A stretch of 64,000 nt of DNA, from positions 1-64,000 of the forward strand of contig CAYFGK010000009.1 of the NCBI GenBank assembly GCA_964342305.1. The letters run 5' to 3'. A program made the translations under genes and the position numbers. The notes under the pieces were generated by a model, which saw nothing but the letters and a program-made list of their open reading frames with translations, searched no databases and was not told the DNA's origin. The stretch comes from DT-110 sp964342305 (GTDB lineage: Bacteria; Bacteroidota; Bacteroidia; Chitinophagales; Saprospiraceae). The first letter of the stretch is position 1, and every line of letters begins with the position of its first letter. Positions 25,856 through 33,882 of the stretch are shown piece after piece.

Positions 25856-26968
25856 ATGGCCTTCCACCTCGATCAGCTCACACTCACCAACTTCAAAAAC
25901 TACGAACAGCAGGCGATTGCTTGTTCGCCCCGCTTCAACGGATTCGTGGGCCTGAACGGTATGGGAAAGACCAATCTGCTCGATGCCATTTACTATCTGT
26001 GTATGACCAAAAGCAATTTTTGGGTACCGGATAGCGGCCTGGTGCGACACGAGGCCGATTTTTTTCGATTGGATGGACGGTTTACCCTTGGCGGGAAAAC
26101 TGAACGTATCGTTGCCAAGGTGCAGCCCCGAAAGAAAAAGGTTCTGGAACGCAATACCGTGCCCTACGAAAAATTGTCCGAGCACATCGGACTGATGCCC
26201 GTTGTTTTTATGGCCCCCGACGACACCCTGCTGATCTCGGAAGGTAGTGACATGCGACGGCGTTTTCTCGACAATACCCTTTCTCAGATCGATCACCACT
26301 ATCTGGGTCAACTGATCATCTACAACCGGCTTTTGCAGCAGCGCAACAGCCTGCTTAAAAAATGGGGCGAAGAGGGCGGTTACGACCGCAGCTTGTTACA
26401 GATATACGATCAGCAAATGCTCGATCCCGCCCGCTATATCCACGAGCAGCGGCAGGCGTTCACCGAGCGCATGGTGCCCGCTTTTCAGGCTATGCAACAA
26501 CGCATCAGTGGTCAGCAGGAAGAAGTTGGTCTTGAATACCAGTCGCAACTACAGGAAAAATCGCTGGAAGATTGGTGGGAAGAGCAGGCCGACAAAGACC
26601 GCTATCTGCAACGAACCAATGCCGGTATCCACAAAGATGACTTAAAATGTACCATCCGTGGATACCCCCTGAAAAAATATGCCTCCCAGGGACAACTAAA
26701 ATCCTACGTTTTAGCTCTGAAACTGACCCAATACCAGCTGCTGTCGGACCAGACTCCGGAGCCCCCTCTCCTATTGCTCGACGACATTTTCGACAAGCTG
26801 GATGACCGCCGGGTGGCCCAATTGCTCGAATTACTGGTGGAAGGTAATTTCGGGCAGGTGTTTATCACCGATACCCATGAGGAACGTATAGCCTCCATCA
26901 TCAGTCAGCTCGACACTACTTTCCGCCGTTTCCGCATTCGCCACGGAAGTGCCGCAGAACTGGATTAG
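25856..26968 (+). CDS. recF: DNA replication/repair protein RecF
   Basis: 370 residues, normal length. An SMC-like ATPase of the RecFOR pathway that loads RecA at gaps. Walker A GLNGMGKTNLLDAI (about 34-47), the signature region KYASQGQLKSYVLALKL, and Walker B LLLLDDIFDKLDD are intact. The DUF721 (DciA-like) gene follows in the same direction, a common neighbour in this phylum. Confidence 0.96.
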   Translation: MAFHLDQLTLTNFKNYEQQAIACSPRFNGFVGLNGMGKTNLLDAIYYLCMTKSNFWVPDSGLVRHEADFFRLDGRFTLGGKTERIVAKVQPRKKKVLERNTVPYEKLSEHIGLMPVVFMAPDDTLLISEGSDMRRRFLDNTLSQIDHHYLGQLIIYNRLLQQRNSLLKKWGEEGGYDRSLLQIYDQQMLDPARYIHEQRQAFTERMVPAFQAMQQRISGQQEEVGLEYQSQLQEKSLEDWWEEQADKDRYLQRTNAGIHKDDLKCTIRGYPLKKYASQGQLKSYVLALKLTQYQLLSDQTPEPPLLLLDDIFDKLDDRRVAQLLELLVEGNFGQVFITDTHEERIASIISQLDTTFRRFRIRHGSAAELD

Positions 26969-27026
26969 CGATCGTTATTCACCGTAAGACTGGGCACAGA
27001 TTATCTCATAAAAAGTTGGTAATCAA

Positions 27027-27170
27027 GACCCCATATTCCGGTACTGGGTCGTAGACATGTTGAATATGGATTTGAGCAAGTCCTATTACTCAATACCCTA
27101 TACCAAATACCACGTGAGGTTTCGACACTCAGACCTTCGGTAAACGACTCGGCCTAAACCTCACGTTATT
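27027..27170 (+). repeat. Dispersed intergenic repeat, copy C
   Basis: Contains CCGGTACTGGGTCGTAG, then GAGCAAGTCCTATTACTCAA and TACCCTATACCAAATAC, then an 11-bp inverted repeat ACGTGAGGTTT/AAACCTCACGT (27112-27122 with 27156-27166). The same blocks in the same order occur twice at 51.2-51.6 kb. Confidence 0.75.
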
Positions 27171-27171
27171 T

Positions 27172-27492
27172 ATGTACCTTTCGGTAAAAAGCAATCGGGC
27201 CATGCCGTACCAGGAAGAAAAGACACTCAAGGAAGTGCTCCTCAAAATGATGGAGGTATACAAGCTCAAAGGCAAGCTCAACCAAACCCGCATTCGCTCG
27301 TTATGGGAAGAGTTGATGGGGCCTTCCATTGCCCGCCAGACAACCGAACTGCGGATTCACCACAAGAAGTTATACGTACAACTGCAATCGGCAAGCCTCC
27401 GCAACGAGCTCAGCTACGGCCGGGAGAAGATCAGGGATATGATCAACGAGCGACTCGGTGAGCGCTACTTGGAAGACGTCATACTCAGGTGA
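27172..27492 (+). CDS. DUF721 (DciA-like) protein
   Basis: 106 residues (or 96 from ATG 27202, MPYQEEKTLKEVLLKMM). DUF721/DciA proteins load the replicative helicase DnaB in bacteria lacking DnaC. The pattern IRSLWEELMGPSIARQTTEL ... LYVQLQSASLRNELSYGREK is the KH-like core. Location next to recF agrees. The first ATG lies at the edge of the upstream repeat, so 27202 may be the real start. Confidence 0.85.
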   Translation: MYLSVKSNRAMPYQEEKTLKEVLLKMMEVYKLKGKLNQTRIRSLWEELMGPSIARQTTELRIHHKKLYVQLQSASLRNELSYGREKIRDMINERLGERYLEDVILR

Positions 27493-27493
27493 T

Positions 27494-27556
27494 AGGTTTG
27501 GGGGTTGAGGTAACCTGCAACCTCCCCTCAAACCTCACACCTCACACCTCAAACCT
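27494..27556. repeat. Heptamer array (GAGGTTT type, inverted)
   Basis: 27521-27556 reads on the minus strand as GGTTTGAGGTGTGAGGTGT followed by more GAGGTTT units. GGTTTG..GGTTGAGG at 27494-27510 can pair back with it to form a hairpin. It lies between the DUF721 gene and the lipoprotein gene. Confidence 0.7.
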
Positions 27557-27563
27557 GAACTCC

Positions 27564-28106
27564 ATGATTTTATTTCGTAGGATTCTGATCGCAACCAGCA
27601 TTGCTCTATTCGTATTCAGTTGCGAAGAATCCAGCAATGCGGATGACCAGGCGGCGGTTGATATCCCGCAGACAAACATCAACCTGCCGGAACAACTGAA
27701 CCTACGCGAAAATCTGCTGGAAATGCGGGGACTCACGGCTGATTTCACGGAAGAGTCCTGGCGGAGTAGCGGGCTTACTGCCGTAGCTCCGTGGCGGCCG
27801 GGAGGCAGTCATTTTGTGCTGGGTCAACTGAAGCCCGCTCCGACCGGAGTGACCACCCTGCTCATTCTGGAAGATCGTCCGGAACATAGTACAGCCTGGG
27901 CCGTCAGTTATGCAGACGGACAACTAATCGATTACCTGGAAGTATTTCACATGGAAAGTGGTGGCAAACGCACGGTAGGCAGCAACTGGCGCTCCGGTCG
28001 TTTGGAAATCCAACTAAACCGGGGGCAGGAACGCTACGGTGAGACCTTTCAAATGGATGAATCCGGGAAGTGGGTTCCATTTACGGAGAGGCAGGCTCCA
28101 ATGTAA
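27564..28106 (+). CDS. Hypothetical lipoprotein
   Basis: 180 residues from ATG 27564, chosen because a lipoprotein signal follows (LIATSIALFVFSC, lipobox FSC). An earlier in-frame ATG at 27489 would run through the repeat array. The soluble part (LRENLLEMRGLTADFTEESW ... RSGRLEIQLNRGQERYGETF) has no recognised family. Probably anchored to the inner leaflet of the outer membrane. Confidence 0.72.
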   Translation: MILFRRILIATSIALFVFSCEESSNADDQAAVDIPQTNINLPEQLNLRENLLEMRGLTADFTEESWRSSGLTAVAPWRPGGSHFVLGQLKPAPTGVTTLLILEDRPEHSTAWAVSYADGQLIDYLEVFHMESGGKRTVGSNWRSGRLEIQLNRGQERYGETFQMDESGKWVPFTERQAPM

Positions 28107-28172
28107 TGGATGCCGATGCTTCAGCGTCGCGGATCAATTATCGTTATTCCTAAAGGGACCTCGGCAGTAAGC

Positions 28173-28212
28173 AAAAAAAGGGGACCAATAACTATTTCTA
28201 GCTATTGGTCCC
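28173..28212 (-). terminator. Terminator of the subtilase gene
   Basis: GGGACCAATA (28181-28190) pairs with TATTGGTCCC (28203-28212), and the loop can extend the stem. Read on the minus strand it is followed by seven T (28173-28179). Confidence 0.85.
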
Positions 28213-28249
28213 AAATTGCCTCGTCGTGATCTTATGATTACAGGCAATC

Positions 28250-28283
28250 GGCCGATCTTCCAGATCGGCCACCATCGACATCC
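28250..28283. repeat. REP-like hairpin next to a stop codon
   Basis: GGCCGATCT/AGATCGGCC (9-bp stem, 3-base TCC loop) followed by ACCATCGACATCC, abutting the subtilase stop. A near-identical tail follows a similar hairpin at 53375-53404. Confidence 0.65.
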
Positions 28284-29933
28284 TTAGGGTTGCACCTGCT
28301 TCTTAGGCAGCTGCTTGATCGCGCGGGTAGCGCGGCGATTCTTTCCTTTTACTTCGGTTGCCAGTTCTACGGCTTTTTCCAGATTGACGATACCACCGGA
28401 AACGGATAACTCGCTGAAGGGCACTTTATCTTCCGAGCCTGGCTTGATGACCATTTGGGTACCTTTTTTGTCGGTGCTGGCCATGATCACATCTTTAATC
28501 TGTTCGGCGGTAAGGTCGGGGAAATAAGAACGTAGTACCGCAGCTACCCCAGCGACAACCGGAGCAGCCATACTGGTTCCCTGGAGCCATTCGTACTGGT
28601 TATTGGGAACAGTCGCATAGATCTCCATACCCGGAGCAAATACATCTACCTTATCCATACTGTAATTGGAAAAAGGAGCGGCCATGTGATCGTCCATCGA
28701 CACATTCAGGGCACCAACTTCCAGCCAGTTGTCGGCATTTTTTGGGCCGAACAGACCGCGTTTTTCGAACTTATCGTTCGGGTAATTATTGCTGAAGGTA
28801 TTTTCCTTACCGTCATTACCGGCAGCATGGATCAACAGCACATCGTTCTTGCGGGCGTACTTAACAGCGTCGTCAACGACCTCCTTGTAAGGTGAGTAGC
28901 CTTTACCGAAGCTCATGTTAATCACGCTGGCACCATTGTCAACGGCGTAACGGATGGCGTTGGCCACGTCTTTATCACGCTCATCACCGTCGGGAACCGT
29001 GCGGATAGACATGATGCGGACATTTGCCGCCACTCCGTCCATTCCTATATCATTGCCGCGCTCAGCAGCGATGATACCGGCTACGTGGGTACCGTGACGG
29101 GCATCCGGACCGCGTACATCATTGTTGCCGTAGATGCGCTCCTCCTTATCGGAATAATCATCACCGACCAAATCACGGGGATCAAAGTCCGGATTCCAGT
29201 TATAATTGTACTGAGCATCGAAATATTCGTAGGCTTCATTTACCTGATCCACTTGCTCCTCGAAAGAAGAACCAGCCTGTACCTGAGCGGCAACGGCCTT
29301 GGCAACGCTCATCAGTCGGGGATCGTCAGCTTTCAGTGCATTCAGGTCTTCAGCCGTTACGGAATCCTTGTCGATCATTTTATCGATCTGCATAAAGATG
29401 TCCTTGACCATGCTGTAGAGCTGGTATTGTTCAACCAGATTCTCCCGCTTGGTCTCTACCTCCTCTTTCACTTCCTGGTAGATCTCGTACTTTTCGCGCT
29501 CCTTTTTATTCAGATCGCTAAGGTTTTTTCCTTCAAACATCTTCTTGTACCTGGCATATAACCGGGTAGCTTCGAGGTTGTCGTGGTCGATATTTTCGCC
29601 CTGGGCGTTACCGATGAAATTCCAGCCATGGATATCGTCGATATAGCCGTTTTTATCATCATCAATGCCATTATCGGGAATTTCATCTTCATTCACCCAC
29701 ATGACATCGTCGAGGTCCTCGTGTTCATAGTCCACCCCCGAATCAATCACGGCCACCACAACAGTTTGGCCATCAACGCCGGCCGGAAGGCGGCTGTACA
29801 GGCTTTTAGCACTGATACCGGGATATCCTTCAGCTGGTGAACGCAGGAACCAGTCCTTAGGGGCGTTGTCCTGTCCGTAGACGGCCGTCAGTATCCCGAA
29901 AGCCATCAACAAGAGCATGCATTTCTTCATCAT
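28284..29933 (-). CDS. S8 family subtilisin-like serine peptidase
   Basis: About 549 residues from 29933 (MMKKCMLLLMAFGILTAVYG, a signal peptide); a 570-residue frame from 29996 has an implausible leader. The complete triad is seen: Asp in VAVIDSGVDYEHEDL, His in RHGTHVAGIIAA, Asn oxyanion in HAAGNDG, Ser in GTSMAAPVVAGVAA. Between Asp and His lies an insertion of about 150 mainly helical, charged residues (KKMFEGKNLSDLNKKEREKY). No T9SS tail is seen at the C terminus (RAIKQLPKKQVQP). Probably a periplasmic or secreted protease. Confidence 0.93.
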   Translation of the reverse strand: MMKKCMLLLMAFGILTAVYGQDNAPKDWFLRSPAEGYPGISAKSLYSRLPAGVDGQTVVVAVIDSGVDYEHEDLDDVMWVNEDEIPDNGIDDDKNGYIDDIHGWNFIGNAQGENIDHDNLEATRLYARYKKMFEGKNLSDLNKKEREKYEIYQEVKEEVETKRENLVEQYQLYSMVKDIFMQIDKMIDKDSVTAEDLNALKADDPRLMSVAKAVAAQVQAGSSFEEQVDQVNEAYEYFDAQYNYNWNPDFDPRDLVGDDYSDKEERIYGNNDVRGPDARHGTHVAGIIAAERGNDIGMDGVAANVRIMSIRTVPDGDERDKDVANAIRYAVDNGASVINMSFGKGYSPYKEVVDDAVKYARKNDVLLIHAAGNDGKENTFSNNYPNDKFEKRGLFGPKNADNWLEVGALNVSMDDHMAAPFSNYSMDKVDVFAPGMEIYATVPNNQYEWLQGTSMAAPVVAGVAAVLRSYFPDLTAEQIKDVIMASTDKKGTQMVIKPGSEDKVPFSELSVSGGIVNLEKAVELATEVKGKNRRATRAIKQLPKKQVQP

Positions 29934-30102
29934 CTTTTTTGTTTCTTTGTTTTGGTTGTACCACAAACCGATCGGTCTAGGCTTTTTTGAAGCCACGAAA
30001 AAAATTGTTTGAGGCTTCTTCTATATCGGAAATGATCGGCAGGGTCGTATTGTTTAGATGTTAATATCCTGCTAAAATAAGCCCTATCAGCCCATTCCGG
30101 GC

Positions 30103-30969
30103 ATGTACCGTGTAAAATTAAGACGAATGTCGCTATTACACATCCGACTCCGGCAATGGTCTGGATTTATGCACTTTTACCGTAAGGCCCAAACTCTTTA
30201 CGATGTCCATTCACCGTACGTTGCCCGTTTTATAAGTGAAGTACTCGAAGACAATCGGCAGTACTACGCTTTTCCGTCTATCGAGGGTTACCGCAAACAA
30301 CTACTGGAAAACCATGACCCTCTGATTATTCAGGACCTGGGCGCCGGATCGCAAATATCGGATGCGTCGTCCCGGCCCATTTCCGATCTCGCCCGCCATA
30401 CTCCAGTCTCCCCGCGGATCGGGCGCTTGCTTTTCCGGCTCGTGCATTTTCACAGACCACAGCACCTGCTCGAACTGGGAACATCACTGGGCATTTCGGG
30501 CATGTACCAGGCAGCTGCGGCCGCTTCCAAACCCTTCTGGACCATTGAAGGCAACCCGGCTTCCGCCAAATTCGCCCAGCGCCAATTCCGTCGTATTGGT
30601 CTGTTGAACACCCAGGTATACAACGATCCCTTTGAAAAAGCACTTCCCGCATTACTGGACCAAATGGATCAGCTCGACTACGCGTTCGTCGATGGAAACC
30701 ACCGCTATGAGCCTACCGAAAAATACGTAAACTGGATGTTAGCGAAGGTACATTCCGGCAGTATGATCGTACTGGCCGACATCTATTGGTCGAACGAAAT
30801 GCGAGCCGTCTGGGATACATTACGGCACCGACCCGAAGTACGTGCGAGCATTGACCTGTATGAGGTAGGATTGTTATTGTTCCGCACCGAGTTCACTGAG
30901 CAACAGCACTGGACGCTGGTCCCGAGGGCATGGAAACCCTGGCATCTGGGATTACGTGCACCCCGTTAG
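30103..30969 (+). CDS. Class I SAM-dependent methyltransferase
   Basis: 288 residues (an alternative start at 30127, MSLLHIRLRQW, is possible). The SAM-binding motif LLELGTSLGISGMYQA and the following acidic WTIEGNPASAKFAQ match O-methyltransferase-like class I enzymes, with FVDGNHRYEPTEKYVNWML as motif for the fourth strand. Substrate unknown. Its TAG overlaps the convergent AAA+ gene's TAA in the 4 bases 30966-30969. Confidence 0.85.
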   Translation: MYRVKLRRMSLLHIRLRQWSGFMHFYRKAQTLYDVHSPYVARFISEVLEDNRQYYAFPSIEGYRKQLLENHDPLIIQDLGAGSQISDASSRPISDLARHTPVSPRIGRLLFRLVHFHRPQHLLELGTSLGISGMYQAAAAASKPFWTIEGNPASAKFAQRQFRRIGLLNTQVYNDPFEKALPALLDQMDQLDYAFVDGNHRYEPTEKYVNWMLAKVHSGSMIVLADIYWSNEMRAVWDTLRHRPEVRASIDLYEVGLLLFRTEFTEQQHWTLVPRAWKPWHLGLRAPR

Positions 30970-33608
30970 GACTCATCGCTGCGACGGTGGAAGCCGATGG
31001 TTTTCTTGTTGAAGACAAACGAGCTTTTATCCAGCTTAAAGGCTGCGACATCCTCCATGGTCAGAACATTATCGGGCGTATTTTCCCGCTCTTCAGCCGG
31101 CAGGGCTGCCAATCGCAGGTTCTGGTTCTTGATCGCTTCGTTGATGACCTGACGCACCGTCCGTGCATTGCCGAAAAACTTGTCGCGATATTCGTACAGG
31201 AATTCGAGGTAATCTTTCAGGTGATCACTCGCTTCCGGAGAGGTCAGCATATTCTTCTCTTCCAGCATTTGCAGAGCAATCTGGTGCAGCTCCGTGGGGT
31301 GGTAATCGTCGAATCGCAGGATCTTATCGAACCTGGAGCTGAGCCCCGGATTAGCTTTCAGGAATGTTTCCATATTGTCCGGATACCCGGCAACGAACAG
31401 AAAGAACCGGCCTCTGAGATCCTCCATGCGCTTGAGCAGCGTCTGTATAGCCTCATCGCCGAAGTCACCCTGACTGGTGCTTTTTTGCGTAAGCGCATAG
31501 GCTTCATCGACGAACAGTACACCTCCGAGTGCCTCTTCGATCTTCTCACTGGTCTTAATGGCCGTCTGACCAACAAAGCCTGCCACCAGTCCCTGGCGAT
31601 CGGTTTCCACCATATGACCGCGTTCCAGCATACCCAGTGCTTTGTAGATCTTGGTCAGGATGCGGGCAACCGTGGTCTTACCCGTTCCGGGATTACCGAT
31701 GAATACCGTATGCAGGAAAAAGTTGTTGAGCACATCGCGCCCGGTTTCCCGGTAAAAACGCACCAACCGCACTAACTCGTTGATCTCGGCCTTGACATCG
31801 GTCATACCAATGAGGTGGTTCAATTCGTCGAGCGATGATTGCAGCAAGTCTTCGTCGACCGGAATTTGCGGCAGCGCCCGGCGACTGCGGATGGATATTT
31901 GTTCTACGTCCTGCAATTCTACCGTTTGCAAAATCTCTTTGTCCAGACTGCGGGGGCTTTCCATGGCCATAATCCGCAATCCCAGGTTAATTTTAGCTTT
32001 CTCGATCAGATCGTGCACGTAACGGGCATTACCAAACGAGCGATCCCGCCGACGGTAGGCATCCAGGATCAATTCGTCGATCACATCGGCCGCTTCTGGT
32101 TGCAGTTGGATGCCCATCTGACGGGCGGCGTAGCGGCCTATTTCCGATAGCTCCTGTGGCAGGTAATCGGGGAATTCAAAGTGTAATTTAAAACGGGATT
32201 TCAATCCGGGATTGGAGTCCATGAACTGCTTCATCTCCTTCGGATAGCCCGCTACAATGACGGCCAGGTCACCGGGACCATTCGACATCTCCTTCACCAG
32301 GATCTCGATCACTTCCCGTCCGAAGTCCTTCGTGTCGTCGTTGGAGCGGGCCAGGGAGTAAGCCTCATCAATGAAGAGCACGCCTCCCCGGGCCTTCTCG
32401 ATGGCTTCCTTGACTTTCGGAGCGGTCTGACCAATGTATTCCCCCACCAAATCGACCCGGTCGACTTCGTGCACGTGCCCCTTGGATAACAGGCCCATCT
32501 TACGGTATAATAAGCCCATCATAGTTGCCACGGTAGTCTTACCCGTGCCGGGATTACCGATGAAAACCGAGTGTACATTGATGTTGCCGTCTTCCTCGAA
32601 TCCGCGTTCTTTACGAAGCTGGAGGAATTTGATGTAGTTGGCGTGATTGCGAACTTGCTGTTTGATATCAGACAAGCCGATGAGGCTGTCCAATTTAGCC
32701 ATGACCTCTTCGAAGCTGCGACTATCCTCTTCACCCGGCGACAGAATGACGGGTGACTGGCGATCGGGCAACAGCACGCCGGGAATACCTTCCTCGGCCT
32801 CCTCTCCTACTTCGAAAGGTACTACGGCCAGCAGTTGGTCCATAAAGACCAGTTCGGCCGTGTATTTATCTTTCCGCCAGGACCCTTTCACATTGGAACC
32901 CCAGCCGGTGGTTATTTTAATGGTCTCGTCCCGCTTCTCGACCCGGTGCAGGCGGACTACCTGTCCTTTGAGTTCACGGGCACCGTTATAGAACTTGGTG
33001 AAGAGCTCACACTGCCAATCTTTGGTCAGGTGCTCGTTCTGAAGGGTTATTTCCACGTAGATGTAGCGGGTTTCCTCGCTGCTGAAGGTTTTACAATACA
33101 CACGGTCATCTTCAGTAACATCGTCGTAGGGACCTTCGTACAGGCGCAGGGATCGCACACTCAGATAAGGATTTTCTCCCGGCAGGGAATCCTTGGACGC
33201 ATCTTCAATGTAGAAGTATTTAGTGCCTACCTTCTCCCCTTCGATCCAGGCCTCCCAATAATAAGTCCCCTTTTTCCAGAAAGCACCTTCGTTCTTATTA
33301 CCCCAACCCTCGCGGATGTACACGACATTGTCGTACTTGCTGACCTTTTTCCGTAAGGGAAGGTAACAAATCTCTTTGCGGCCTTTCTTAAGCGAAAAGC
33401 ATTTTAGTTCGACATCAATCTCCCAGTCTTCCTTATCGAATTGTTTATTAAAGAAGGACAGCTCGGCATAGACGTAGGTCGTTTCGTACCGGTCAAAGAC
33501 CTGCCGATATTTCTTTTTGTTATCGGCCAGCCATTCGGTAGAAGCGTACACTTTAAGTTCTTTGAACTTATAGTTTTTAGACCCGGATTGCTGTAACTCT
33601 TCAGACAT
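30966..33608 (-). CDS. Tandem CbbX-type AAA+ ATPase with duplicated N-terminal beta domains
   Basis: 880 residues, cytoplasmic. Two N-terminal repeats of about 115 residues (18-136 and 152-268) share YxYxE-L and a GWG...G-W-K-Y pattern and look like beta-sandwiches; I do not recognise them. Two complete CbbX/CfxQ/SpoVK-type AAA+ domains follow: Walker A GNPGTGKT (351-358, 638-645), Walker B GVLFIDEAY and GVLFVDEAY, pore-loop region EYIGQTAPK and GFVGQTAIK, and arginine-bearing SRFKLHFEFPDY and SRFDKILRFDDY. Such ATPases remodel protein partners (CbbX acts on Rubisco, absent here). It is divergent from the ClpB-like gene, sharing a 274-bp control region. Confidence 0.9.
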   Translation of the reverse strand: MSEELQQSGSKNYKFKELKVYASTEWLADNKKKYRQVFDRYETTYVYAELSFFNKQFDKEDWEIDVELKCFSLKKGRKEICYLPLRKKVSKYDNVVYIREGWGNKNEGAFWKKGTYYWEAWIEGEKVGTKYFYIEDASKDSLPGENPYLSVRSLRLYEGPYDDVTEDDRVYCKTFSSEETRYIYVEITLQNEHLTKDWQCELFTKFYNGARELKGQVVRLHRVEKRDETIKITTGWGSNVKGSWRKDKYTAELVFMDQLLAVVPFEVGEEAEEGIPGVLLPDRQSPVILSPGEEDSRSFEEVMAKLDSLIGLSDIKQQVRNHANYIKFLQLRKERGFEEDGNINVHSVFIGNPGTGKTTVATMMGLLYRKMGLLSKGHVHEVDRVDLVGEYIGQTAPKVKEAIEKARGGVLFIDEAYSLARSNDDTKDFGREVIEILVKEMSNGPGDLAVIVAGYPKEMKQFMDSNPGLKSRFKLHFEFPDYLPQELSEIGRYAARQMGIQLQPEAADVIDELILDAYRRRDRSFGNARYVHDLIEKAKINLGLRIMAMESPRSLDKEILQTVELQDVEQISIRSRRALPQIPVDEDLLQSSLDELNHLIGMTDVKAEINELVRLVRFYRETGRDVLNNFFLHTVFIGNPGTGKTTVARILTKIYKALGMLERGHMVETDRQGLVAGFVGQTAIKTSEKIEEALGGVLFVDEAYALTQKSTSQGDFGDEAIQTLLKRMEDLRGRFFLFVAGYPDNMETFLKANPGLSSRFDKILRFDDYHPTELHQIALQMLEEKNMLTSPEASDHLKDYLEFLYEYRDKFFGNARTVRQVINEAIKNQNLRLAALPAEERENTPDNVLTMEDVAAFKLDKSSFVFNKKTIGFHRRSDES

Positions 33609-33882
33609 GCATTTCTTTTACGGAGAAGATTCCTTTGGGTTAACCTTGTCCGAACTGAACAACGAGGGTTAGTTTGGTGAGCTACAAGGTAGCAACACCT
33701 GAACGTTTGCACTATACTAATATGCTGCTTTTTGTAGCATTTTTTAAATTTTAGTCCCGTTTTAACCCCCCTTTACACTTCCACCCGATCATCGAATGAA
33801 CGGCCCCCCTGCTCCTTTATTTTGTTATTAAACCGGGACTGACTACCTTTCCCGTCATTTCGATCCCCACTTTTAATGCGAC
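33609..33882. promoter_or_regulatory. Shared divergent control region of the two AAA+ genes
   Basis: 274 bp with no gene. A weak hairpin ATGCT/AGCAT followed by T6 lies near 33722-33747, a possible leader attenuator for the ClpB-like gene. CGTTTGCACTATACTAATATG near 33708 is AT-rich and promoter-like but not a full match to TTTG-n19-TAnnTTTG. Confidence 0.35.

Noticed and set aside
30966..33608. Rubisco activase CbbX
   Set aside because: Two AAA domains, extra N-terminal repeats, and no Rubisco genes in a heterotroph-like context.
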